Of a DNA stretch of 64,000 nt, positions 45,125-54,367 are shown piece by piece. Both the position numbers and the translations under genes were made by a program. Source of the stretch: Hymenopellis radicata. Lineage: Eukaryota > Basidiomycota > Agaricomycetes > Agaricales > Physalacriaceae. The DNA is taken from NCBI GenBank assembly GCA_015501595.1, contig JADNRX010000035.1:1-64000 (forward strand), given 5' to 3'. A model generated the notes under the pieces. It searched no databases. It worked only from the letters and a program-made list of their open reading frames with translations, and had not been told where the DNA came from. Position 1 is the stretch's first letter, and each line of letters opens with the position of its first letter.

Positions 45125-47117
45125 AACACAAACTTACCTCTCGCCCTTCTCAAGATCGCCTAGCCCGAGCATAACTTCGTGTCGTGCGCAGATGACGCCA
45201 ATGACGCCGGACCATCTCAGCCCGACTGAAAATCTCGTATCCTTCTGCATCAATGCGGCGAACGAACGAAACACAGGTGGACATCTGCAAGCTCGTGTTA
45301 GATCTTCTCCCAGTCAAAATATTCCAACTTACCTCCTCCTCAGTAATGTGTGTTTTTAGCCACTCGTGGTAGAGTTCCACCGGCACCTGGACACCCAAAC
45401 CCGAGTACAAAGGCGGGTCCGGATGCGCCATGACGCGCATTTTCTCCAAGAAGCGAAAGTTGGCGTCGTTCGACACGATCCGCCTGAATCGGTATCTATA
45501 ACCGTATTAGAATATAAACCCAACCTGGCGACAAAAATATACGTACCTGTGTTCCTCATCCACATTTTCCCAACCCACGGGCAGATTTACTCCCACCCTC
45601 GGACACGCCCAACACTCTACGGCCACAGAGCCCCACGCTGCGTTGGACAGCCCGCCCACCTCAAATGCCACACCAGCCCATCTCACCCGCATGAGCAAGG
45701 CCCATTGACGCGCCATCCTCGCAAAGGCTTTGTAACGGTCAGGCGTCCACTCTGTTCCCCAGGCGTCCGTCAAATTCTCCAGACACGACACGAAGTCGCG
45801 CACATTCACCGTCGCCATGACCTTCAATCGGCGGTACAAATCAAGTACCTCTATCGTCGCACATGTTTGCGGGGTGTGAGTAGTAGCGGGGTACCATGCC
45901 GTCCGGAAAAGTTGTTGCCAGCGCAATTGTCGATCGGCCCAGATACAGTCACAATAGCGAAACGCGACCGTATGAATTCCCGTCGTATGCACGACTGTCA
46001 TCAGGCGAGGCGTCTTATCGGGATTTGGACAAGGTGCGCCTCCATGTCCCACCTGGTAAACGAGGCCGAGCTCGTGAAGCGTCGTCCGCTCAAAATAATC
46101 ACCTCGCCAGACCTAATCATTAACACATTAGCTCCGTCTTTTCCAGACATGCCAAGCATCAAACACATACCTCCAAGAAATGCAGTGGAATCCGCGAATG
46201 CCGAGCACAAATGCACCGACGACATTCCAAGAAGTCCCCACAGCTTTTGCAGCGGAACAGCTCATGTGTGCTCTTCGTCTTCTCGCAGCTGATTCCATCG
46301 CAGCAGGACGTCTCTTTGTTGGCTGTCGCATCGTCAAGGCCAGCGGTGTTCTCAGCGGGAGTACTGGTACGTCGGATGAACGAGATTCCGCACGAGGTAC
46401 AGCACGGCTCTGCCGTCGCACCCCCTAAACCATGGCGTCGTGTCGCCTCTTCCAACATCGAGTCCACCCACGGGATCCACTCACTCATGGGATCATCCTA
46501 GGTAAATCTTAGTTGTCATTTCATCCTTCCGAGACCAACAAAAAATAACCCACCGAACTGGCATAACGTTTGCGCTTGCCCGTATCAGGCTCCCGCGTAT
46601 CCGTGTACAGCTCTCCAGTCCCGTCTACCATCGCATGTGCCGACCCAACGTTGTGTGGGTGCATCTCGGCATCCGACGGTCCTTGCGCAGCGAACTGCAG
46701 CCCGCTAAAGGCATCTGCGAGCTCATCCGGATGGACCGGTGTCATCGGCTCCAGAACAGGGATGGCCTGAGACGAGTACTGGCCGGACTCGTCGCAATGA
46801 ACGTTGAAGTCGTGCGAGATATGGGTAACGTAGCTAGGTGCTCCACCTCGTCCTCTCTTTGCAGGTCGCCCACGTCCACGTCCACGAACGCTCGGATGCT
46901 CCAGAAGGGTGCCGTAGCCACCATTCTGTCTCTCGTACTCACGCACAGCAGCGATTTCATCCGGACGTGGAGGGCGTTTGTCCCAGGGATGTTCCGTAGG
47001 GGGGGGGGTTCGCGAGACATGGTGAGATGGACGGGTTCCACAGAAAGCCTGAGAGATATAGTCCCCAGGCGTAGATCTCATCGCGACGATTGGTTTTGGG
47101 CGATTTCGGCGTAGCAT
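45125..47117 (-). mobile_element. KDZ transposase copy 2, 3'-truncated
   Basis: From ATG 47117 it reads MLRRNRPKPIVAMRSTPGDY, a disordered region with an RGRGRGRPAKRGRGG hook, DDPMSEWIPWVDSMLEEATR, and then the CxC2 cluster CCTSCG, FRCKSCGDFLECRRCICARH, LHFLE-VW. The core follows: CPNPDKTPRLMTVVHTTGIH, WYPATTHTPQTCATIEVLDL and VSNDANFRFLEKM (the first catalytic Asp in DANF). A 4-bp duplication near 45261-45270 (AACG repeat) shifts the frame. After it, SGVIGVICARHEV and GDLEKGER are readable, and then copy 1's 3' end begins. The remaining catalytic residues are missing. Confidence 0.85.
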
Positions 47118-48220
47118 GGTCCCGTTGGTAATTCGGAGACTACGTATCAGCAAAATCGGGTTTATTTACCCTTGTGTGGCATCGCCGGCTGGTGCACAGC
47201 CTCTGAGGTCCAATTGATGCGCCACAAGGCTCCCGAACAGCAACAATCCGATAACGCTCACGCGTTTATTACAAGTTGCTACAGATTTTCCGAACCTCTA
47301 GTAATGTTATAGGTAGATCTGATTGCGTCCCAAGCATCACGATTCTGAACATCGCCCGGCAACACAAGGTTCATCCCGCCGCAGTAAAAATCGAGTATAT
47401 CTGTCGTCGCACATGTTTGGGGGGTGTGAGTAGTAGCGGGGTACCATCCCGACGTGAACAGTTGTTGGCAGTGTCCATTCGCCCCGATACAGTCACAATA
47501 GCGAAACGCGACCATATGAATTCCCGTCGTATGCACGACTGTCATCAGGCGAGGCGTCTTATCGGGATTTGGACAAGGCGCGCCTCCATGTCCCACCTGG
47601 TAAACGAGGCCGAGCTCGTGAAGCGTCGTCCGCTCAAAATAATCGCCTCGCCAGACCTAATCATCAACACGTTAGCTCCGTCTTTTCCAGACATGCCAAG
47701 CATCAAACACATACCTCCAAGAAATGCAGTGGAATCCGCGAATGCCGAGCACAAATGCACCGACGACATTCCAAGAAGTCCCCACAGCTGTTGCAGCGGA
47801 ACAGGTTGTGTGCGCTCTCAGCGGCCGCACTGGTATCTCGTTCGAACGACATTCCGCAAGACGTACAGCACGGCTCAGAGGGTTCGCGAGACATGGTGGG
47901 AGATGGACGGGTACCACTGAAAGCCGGAGAGATATAGTCCCAGGCGTAGATCGCATCGCGACGATTGGTTTTGGGCGATTTCGGCGCAGCATGGTCCAAT
48001 TGGTAATTCGGAGAGTAATCACGCTACTTACCATTGCGTGGCATCACCGACTGCTCTGGGGTCCAATTAAATTTAATGCGCCACAGGCAATAAGGCTCAA
48101 GCATTTATTACAAGTACCTACAGGTTTTCCAAACCCCTAGTAATGTTATAGGTGTATCTGAGCGCATCCCAAGCATCACAATTCGCAACATCGCATGGCA
48201 ACACATGGTAGACCCCGGGA
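46980..48220. repeat. Segmental tandem duplication joining KDZ and gene F sequences
   Basis: Bases 46980-47150 match 47880-48020 (KDZ start region). Bases 47281-47380 match 48119-48220 (3' end of gene F). Bases 45930-46262 match 47475-47806 (KDZ CxC2 and core) almost base for base. The order of blocks is the same, so a unit of gene F followed by KDZ was duplicated and one copy then lost internal parts. Confidence 0.8.
47278..47992 (-). mobile_element. KDZ copy 3, internally deleted and fused to a gene F tail
   Basis: It starts at ATG 47992 like copy 2 but lacks one G (GGGAC against GGGGAC) and the whole disordered region. The CxC2 cluster (CCTSCG, FRCNSCGDFLECRRCICARH) and CPNPDKTPRLMTVVHTTGIH remain. 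After DILDFYCGG the frame continues without a break into MNLVLPGDVQNRDAWDAIRS and TYNITRGSENL-stop. That is the C-terminus of gene F (DAWDALRYTYNITRGLENL). It is a chimera with no catalytic core. Confidence 0.8.
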
Positions 48221-48836
48221 ATGCTGACATTCGCCAGCCACTCCTCTGCGGCGTCGCACGCCTCCTTGTTACGTTTTTGGCGCGCAAAATAATCTATCAG
48301 TGGCAGATGAAGTCAGTCGCAGCCTACCCAAAGTCTCCGGAAGGTACTCACCGCCATACACCTCCTCATCTAGGAGGAAGTAATTCCCCAGACGGCGAAA
48401 GGCAGTCCAATTACCATCAGACACAAACACACCGAGAGCTGCTCGTACAACTGCCCCATACACATGATGTTTGGCGAAGAGGGACACAGTCACAAGGTCT
48501 GCTTTCGTTAGGATCCCGCTTGCGACAAACAAGTCCGCCAGTCGCAGGCCGTCACACGGTTCCAACAGCGCCCGCATTTCACTGCTCAGAACGCAATCCG
48601 AGCCTTTGGCGGTTGGTCGAAGGGAGCGCAACTGTTCTTGGAGTATTCTACCAATGCGGAAACATAGGTAAGTCCTGAGACCGTCGGCAAAATAGCACGG
48701 ACCTTTGCGCATGTGGAGATACCGGCGCGGTTGACCCAAAGTCCTTGAACATGTCCGCCTCACATGAACCAGGCAGTCGACGCAGGACGGGACCCAAAAT
48801 GTGGCGTTGTGTCAGGCGTTGTGTAAGGCGTTCCAT
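48118..48836 (-). CDS. Unknown protein F
   Basis: Three exons (48836-48703, 48647-48352, 48293-48118) with matching phases encode 201 residues. The start MERLTQRLTQRHILGPVLRR is basic. The middle RLADLFVASGILTKADLVTV resembles RRFLAMGVYTHEDLVQLS in the next gene (G), so the two are probably distant paralogues. The C-terminus KEACDAAEEWLANVSIPGVY to TYNITRGLENL is duplicated at 47281-47380. The first donor is GTCCGT. The family is unknown; the SAM-like helix pattern is only an impression. Confidence 0.65.
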
Positions 48837-49008
48837 CGGCGGCGAAGTCCAAAGTGCGGAGGAGGGTGGCTAGAGGTCAAGAGATAGCCTCCTGGTGTCC
48901 TCGCGGCTGGATCAATTCAAATCTTTCTTCATGGAACAATTAAACAAAAAAAATTGAATATCTGCAACCATCCTAAAACCAATTTGACGCCACCCAGGTA
49001 CCCACGCG

Positions 49009-49719
49009 CTAGCGCGGACCGCATGAAACCTTCGCCACCTTTTTGCCTGCCGGCGCCGGACTGTTAGGTTCGGAAATAGACAACGTAGCCTTCCCAACCT
49101 CCGACGGTTCAACGCCACACGGGGTTTCACCAGGAACTGGCCGAGCGTACTCCTTGAGTGCTCGCTTTAACTTTCTCCACAAGGCGCCCCGCACTTCTAC
49201 ACCACGCCTAAAGTCCTGACGTCGCTCGTGAATGCGAATATCCAAGGACAGCTGTACCAAGTCTTCATGTGTGTACACTCCCATCGCCAGAAACCTGCGT
49301 TCCAAAGACGTCACTTGATACGCCTCTAGGAAACGACCAACAGCGTCGTGGACGAAGTGCTCGTCCGGGGGAATGGTGTAAACCACCTTATCACTTGTGG
49401 GAGTGTGAGAGTCCCCCTGCAGCTTTCGAGTCAGTATTGGCAATCATGTCGCTAGTATCAGGCAACCCACTCGCGTTCGAAGCCCCAGTGCCTAGTTCAT
49501 ATTTTTGCAAGATGGGTCGCACCAGTCTTAGACGCTGTTCTACGCGCCTGCGAGTAAGTTTAGCACTGGCTGTAGGATTGTCGGAAATACATACTTTCGA
49601 GACGCCCACGGCGTCAAGATCGAAGGCGCAGTTGACTTGGAAATGACACCTGAACCGACCTTTCGTCTGTTTGCCATTCCGAGGCGATCACGACTGGAGG
49701 CGGGAGACAAAGGAGCCAT
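49009..49719 (-). CDS. Unknown protein G
   Basis: ATG 49719 gives MAPLSPASSRDRLGMANRRK. After a 47-nt intron comes RVEQRLRLVRPILQKYELGT. The frame must then change near 49425, at a G5 run or through a 106-nt intron, to reach DKVVYTIPPDEHFVHDAVGR and LERRFLAMGVYTHEDLVQLS. A basic helical part and a Pro/Ser-rich end at 49009 follow. It shares the F-x-A-x-G-(6)-DLV-x-x-SL pattern with gene F. The function is unknown. Confidence 0.5.
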
Positions 49720-49814
49720 CGGTGATAGCCGTTGTTCGTAGAAGGGAGAATTGTCCTTATATAAAGATCGCGAGGATAGACGACATAATGTATTGTGCAT
49801 CGAACAATTTTTAA

Positions 49815-50160
49815 CTAAGGCCCTGGCGCCAAATTGATCAACCTTTCCAGTGTGGTGGCCAATTTCTAAGAGACGTCAGATGCGGCAGTAACTGCGACTC
49901 ATCATCACTAACCTTCCCTTGGGCTTTATTGTAGCGGATAACCATGTCCGGCTCTTCGGGGAAAGGAGGGTTGTAGAACCCTGGAAAACAGACTCGGAAG
50001 TCGAACCACAAGACGAGCTGAAAATCTTCAAGGGTTCCTTCCTCTTTGGCGGTGCGAAAAGCTGAGCGACGCGTGCGCAACCAAATGCGGTGGTCAACCT
50101 TGAGGCCTGCTTCAACAGCTGAGCTGTGGATCAGGACCAGTCGTCTACTGTACAAAATGA
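49815..50160 (-). CDS. Unknown protein H, 3' exons
   Basis: The last exon 49865-49815 joins, through a 47-nt intron with CTGAC branch site, to an exon ending at 49913. The frame reads VDHRIWLRTRRSAFRTAKEE and GTLEDFQLVLWFDFRVCFPG, then PPFPEEPDMVIRYNKAQGK and KLATTLERLINLAPGP-stop. The FPEEP plus basic end before a splice site resembles gene P (62413-62983). The 5' exons upstream of about 50160 could not be resolved. Confidence 0.5.
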
Positions 50161-50559
50161 ATCACGTACAAGGAGTGTTATCCGCCAATGAAGTCTGCCG
50201 AATCGCGGGACTGCCCGTCCTCCGAGGGGGACGTGGGATGAGTACGACACACTCACGAGTGCGTCGGCGAGGGACTGGTCGCGTAGGGCCACCGCTGCTA
50301 GTTGTGTCTGAGGTCACCATACTGGTAAATGCACGGCGCCAAACAGAGCACTTCCTGAATGAGCTATGGCGTCCTCTGCTAGGGCGTATATATGTCCTCC
50401 TTGAGTATAACCGCGCCATCGGGCAGGCGAATTGGAAACCGGGATTGTTGCCTGACAATAGCATGAGGAACGAGCGGAATCACACTCCGCCAGTTGGCAA
50501 TCGAGGAGCGCTTTGAGACTCCGCAGGTTGGAAATCAGGTCTTGGTGGAAGTCAGGAGC

Positions 50560-51017
50560 AATGATATAAGATAGGCCAATCTATGCCAAATGCGGACCTT
50601 TGTGCGAATCTTGACCTATTAACAAAATAATTGTAACGTAAATGGCCATATCGAAAAAGGCGCCCAAATTCAGTTTCGACTATAGGTAGCCAGCCAATAA
50701 ATACCTTTTTTGTCAAATAGGCCTGCAACCCGTTACAAAGATATTTTCCAAACAGTCTCTCCATGGACAGGCTATCTGTCGACACTTATTTGCCAAATTT
50801 TTCCAAGTTATAGACGACATCCATTTGGCAAATAAGCTTTTTTATTATTTTTTTTTGTTTCCCCCGACTGATAGCTATTTGCCAAATAAGTCTTTCTTCC
50901 TTTTTTGATTGACTACTATTAGCCAAACAGGCCTTTTCTAACTGACAGTTATTTGCTAAATAGGTTTTTTTGTAGTTTACTTAATTGATACTGTTACTGA
51001 CACCCTCCAAAGGTAGA
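50560..51017. repeat. AT-rich block of TTTGCCAAATAAG-type repeats
   Basis: CTTATTTGCCAAA at 50785-50797 and its exact reverse complement TTTGGCAAATAAG at 50824-50836 form an inverted pair. Related direct copies follow at about 50875-50890 (CTATTTGCCAAATAAG), 50930 (ATTAGCCAAACAGG) and 50948 (TTATTTGCTAAATAGG), separated by T-rich runs. No coding potential is seen. Such subterminal arrays are common near DNA-transposon ends, but no element body is recognised. Confidence 0.6.
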
Positions 51018-51367
51018 GTGGCGCAGTAAACCCTAGGTTTTGATATACCTTGGGTTTACTGTGGTTATTAATGATATTGATACAGAATCGAAATCTCAGC
51101 CAAGGTATGGGATGGTTTCGATATCAGCACGTGACTATTCACATGATGGCGCACTGGCACTGAGGACAAGCAAGAATTGGTAGCACAGAGGCGGGATCAG
51201 GGCAGTGGGCCGCTGCGCCACATCACGTGGAGCAAAGCACATGCCGGTATCGAAACCATTAGTAACGGTTTCAAAACTAGAGCCTCCTGGAGAGCCGGTA
51301 TCAATACCGTTATTAACACCTCTGGGAGGTTTACAGTGCCACCCTACCCGGAGGTTTACTGTGCAAC
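51018..51367. mobile_element. 350-bp inverted-repeat element (MITE-like)
   Basis: The left end GTGGCGCAGTAAACC (51018-51032) and right end GGTTTACTGTGCAAC (51353-51367) are near-perfect inverted repeats. The similarity continues inward (GTTATTAATGATATTGATAC against the reverse complement of GTATCAATACCGTTATTAAC). Each end also holds a second GGTTTAC unit. No open frame of note lies inside. Target-site duplications are not obvious. Confidence 0.6.
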
Positions 51368-51375
51368 TTTGTAGC

Positions 51376-51395
51376 AAAAAAAAAAAAAAAAAAAA
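51376..51395 (-). terminator. T20 run, possible Pol III terminator
   Basis: Twenty consecutive A on the plus strand (T on the minus) begin 26 nt past the 3' end of the minus-strand tRNA-like gene. RNA polymerase III stops at T runs, so this could end its transcript; the length is unusual and may instead mark an old insertion. Confidence 0.45.
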
Positions 51396-51421
51396 GTGCA
51401 GAAATGCTCTAGTGGTTGAGT

Positions 51422-51495
51422 GCCTACTGTGGGAGTCGAACCCACATCGTCACGACTTGCGATCGTGATGCTCAAACCAACTGAGCCAAGTAGGC
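51422..51495 (-). tRNA. tRNA-like gene, identity uncertain
   Basis: The 74-nt sequence folds as a cloverleaf: a 7-bp acceptor stem (GCCTACT/AGTAGGC), D arm GCTC-AGTTGGTTT-GAGC, anticodon stem CACGA/TCGTG and T arm GTGGG-TTCGACT-CCCAC. Box A (TGGCTCAGTTGG) and box B (GGTTCGACTCC) are good Pol III promoters. The loop TCGCAAG would give anticodon GCA (Cys) but with C instead of U at position 33. The Ala register (CGC) breaks the stem and lacks G3:U70. It may be a variant or a pseudo-tRNA. Confidence 0.7.
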
Positions 51496-51748
51496 TTAAT
51501 CTAACCCCTAGGCGAAGCCCTGTAATTGGGTTCTCATGACTTAAACCCTTGAACTTGTCAAATCTCATCTTCAATGCAAGTCATCCAACTAATAAGGTCG
51601 GACATCACTCGTAAATTGTAGTCTATGTATCTAAAGTCGACATCTAATGTAAGTCTATATATAAATCTAAGTCTAGAGTAAGTAACGGCATCTAGTGGAT
51701 AGTCGGGTGAGCTTAGAATAAATAATCGTGTCGTACCACGGCATGTCC
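51496..51748. other. Intergenic stretch after the tRNA-like gene
   Basis: An AT-rich stretch with several AAGTCTA-like words (around 51620-51690). No gene or clear repeat unit. Confidence 0.4.
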
Positions 51749-54367
51749 TCACGACGCGGGGAGAGCCTCTTCAAGAACACCATTCAGGACATATCTAACA
51801 TCCTCCACCGCGTCGCGCCACTGCGCTCTGAGGGCTGCAGGACCCGACTCCACGACATGGTGGACACCCCACCAGGCCAAGCAAGCGATTACGGACACCA
51901 TCCTGTTCCTACCCTTCGCGTCAGACAACACTCCCCAACTACGTCCATTTGGCGCCGAGCGATGTGTTGAAGTTAGAGGTCCCTGGAGACCGGCAACGTC
52001 CCTCCACTCGGGTTGAAGATCGATCCACCAGGCCCAAAACTCCGACGCGAAACTCTTCAGGTTCTTCTTCTCGATAACAATCGGTTGTTTCCTCTTTGTG
52101 TTTACCCACTCTGTGAGAGCCATTGGCCTCAAGTCCGAGTGGCCGCCCAAAATGACTGTCCCCAACCGAAACTGGGCCAAGCCTTCCACTCGAGTCCACA
52201 CATTGAGCAAATCATACCACTCCGGGCTGCCGATGCATTCGAACTGGCGATGACAGAGCGAAAACCAGTCAGTCCACCGCTTTTCATCGAAAGGGTTGAA
52301 CGGAGGAGGATCTGGCGCCACACTGGCGGCTCGAGTCGACGGCGGCTTAGCTGTAGGCAAGGCCTTCCGAATCCGCTTATCCCCCGTTGGTGGAATGCGG
52401 AGTGTTTTGCGAGGTTGGCGCTGGGGAATAACGACAGTAACCTCGACAGGCTTCGCTTGGCGTGGCTGCGAGTCATTGGTGCGCTGCCGTTTTCTCGCAG
52501 GCGACGCGAACTCCTCAAATATAGCCTCGTCCTCATCATTCCTCCCATTCCGCTTCGTCGAGTAGTCCAGGTCGAACTCGTCGATGTCCATATTGACGCC
52601 CAAATCGTCGATGAAAGTGTCGTTATCTTCGACTATATCTGGGATCATCTGAGGCCCCAGATTGGGAGCAGCGTCACCATTCTCATCAGCCTCCGGCACT
52701 GGAGTGAGTGGACGATTGACTGCAGCTGGTTCCTTTGAGGCACGGGGCTTAGGGCGAGGACGGGGTGGAGGAGGAGATGGAGGTGGTGAAGGGGGGGGGG
52801 ATCGTCATCGTCGTCGTCATTTCCTTTCCTCTTCGCATCAGACGCGCGGTGCGCTGCTGGAGTTGGTTTCTTGGAGGCACGGGGCTTAGGGCGAGGACGG
52901 GATGGAGGAGGAGATGGAGGTGGTGAAGGGGGGGGGGTATCATCGTCGTCGTCGTCATTTGCTTTCCTCTTCGCATCAGTACGACGCTTTGGACGCCGTG
53001 CTTGTCCAGTGGGCGATGGTGTACGTTCTGGTGATGATGATGGGCTCTGCCGACCGGAACCACAGACGCCAGCAGCCAGCGTCAACAGCTTGCGCCTATT
53101 TTTGCTTATTTTCGGCTCAGCCTGCTTCCGTCCTCGACTCGTTGTGATGTCGCCGAGTGTAGTCGATCCAGAAGCAGTGGACACAGACTTGGCAGCCTTT
53201 CCACCTCGTTTACGTGGCTTCGCAGACATATCCGGCATTGTCTTCTTCTTCTTCGCAGGAGGCTGGTCCTCCTCGCCGTCGCCATCCGAATCCTCCTCAG
53301 CTGTCTTGTTTTTCCTCGGACGGCCCCGAGGCCGTTTCACGGGCGGTCCTTCTTCAGCAAGGCGCTCTGCCTTAGCGTCTCGTTTCTCGCGGCGAAGTCG
53401 GCGCCTTTCCACAGGAGTGATGTCCTCCTCATCTTCGTCGCCGTCCTCTATCCTAGCCTTCCTCGTCACCCAATTCTCGCCTGCTGGCAGCGCCATATTC
53501 TGGACTACGATGACCACTTTTTTCCCATCGCTTCGCCGCGCAGCAGCAGAACGCTTGTTGGGCGATTTCGGCAGCGTCCCTGGTATGGCGCAGGCGCGTA
53601 ACTCTTCTGGCGCTGTCAAAAAGAAGACAAGTAAATTCAATTTGTTCAAAGACAAATAAACCATTCACGTACTATAAGCCTCGTTGAGGAATTCCTTGAA
53701 GGCGTCAACGTGTCGGGCATAGAGGGGCGTTTGACCGAATGAAGCTGGAATGTCGTCGTGGTTGTCGCCTTTCTCAAAGCTGAGTTGGTTGTCAGTATAA
53801 CTCGAAAAGGTGCAAAGGCAGAATACTTACGACTTGATGGTTATCACGCCGCCCTCTGTCGGTTCTGGTACCCCGATTAGAAGAGACAGTTTTGCGTGCA
53901 GCATCACACTGAGGGATGTGAGAAGGGGGTCCAAAATATACGGCAGGGCAGCCAAAAGTCTGTAAGTCGCGTTAAATGCATGATCCAACGCCGCCAACAA
54001 GAACGTACTCCGCCGCACTTTCGGGTTCCAATCGCGAACTAATCTTCTCTCGCAGCGCGTCTTTCTTCTCCCGACTTTCCTCCACGAGTGCCTCCACTTT
54101 GCCACGATAAACCTCCTTCACGTCATCCGAACACGCGCGGAATTTTCTTGCGCAGTAAGCCGCCTCAGCGCCAGCTCGTTTGCTCTTGGGCTGGCCCGAC
54201 TCCGCAAACCTCTTCAGGAATTTCTTGCGGAACTTCGGTGGCTGGTCTTTCTTCCAAAGCTGGTAGGCATGCGGAACACGGAATGTGGAGCGGCCCACAC
54301 CGAGAAGTTCGTGGATCAACAAGCGCGACAGCTCCTCTCCTTTGGCATCGTCAGCAGATGTAGACAC
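51749..54367 (-). CDS. Large unknown protein, downstream half (I)
   Basis: The frame begins right after the TGA of the upstream half, with no ATG, and reads KEELSR-like helices, then HAYQLWKKDQPPKFRKKFLK (HMG/winged-like basic helix), LLAALPYILDPLLTSLSVML and PASFGQTPLYARHVDAFKEF. A long Lys/Pro/acidic linker follows, with AT-hook-like cores KRPRGRPRKNK and PRKRGGK. Introns lie near 54011, 53832 and 53666. After the second unit of a 137-bp repeat the frame is lost at the C10/G10 run 52791-52800 and resumes with DDLGVNMDIDEFDLDYSTKR and EWYDLLNVWTRVEGLAQF, ending at 51749. It is organised like protein K, and probably DNA-associated. Confidence 0.65.
52740..53013 (-). repeat. 137-bp coding tandem duplication
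   Basis: Two adjacent units start with GCACGGGGCTTAGGGCGAGG at 52740 and 52877. They encode RPRPKPRASK, Asp runs and PPPSPPPSPPP in the linker of protein I. Both include a ten-base G run on the plus strand. In the first unit this run puts the frame one base out. Confidence 0.85.

Noticed and set aside
50046..50516. Plus-strand 156-codon frame
   Set aside because: Overlaps the minus-strand gene H exon, which has a clean phase-matched intron; the plus frame has no such support.
51376..51495. tRNA-derived SINE
   Set aside because: The homopolymer is T on the tRNA strand, whereas a SINE would have an A-rich 3' tail, and no tRNA-unrelated body lies between.
52013..53659. Plus-strand frames of 241 and 262 codons
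   Set aside because: Antisense of the charged linker and C-terminal part of protein I, whose minus-strand frame has introns and recognisable helix patterns.
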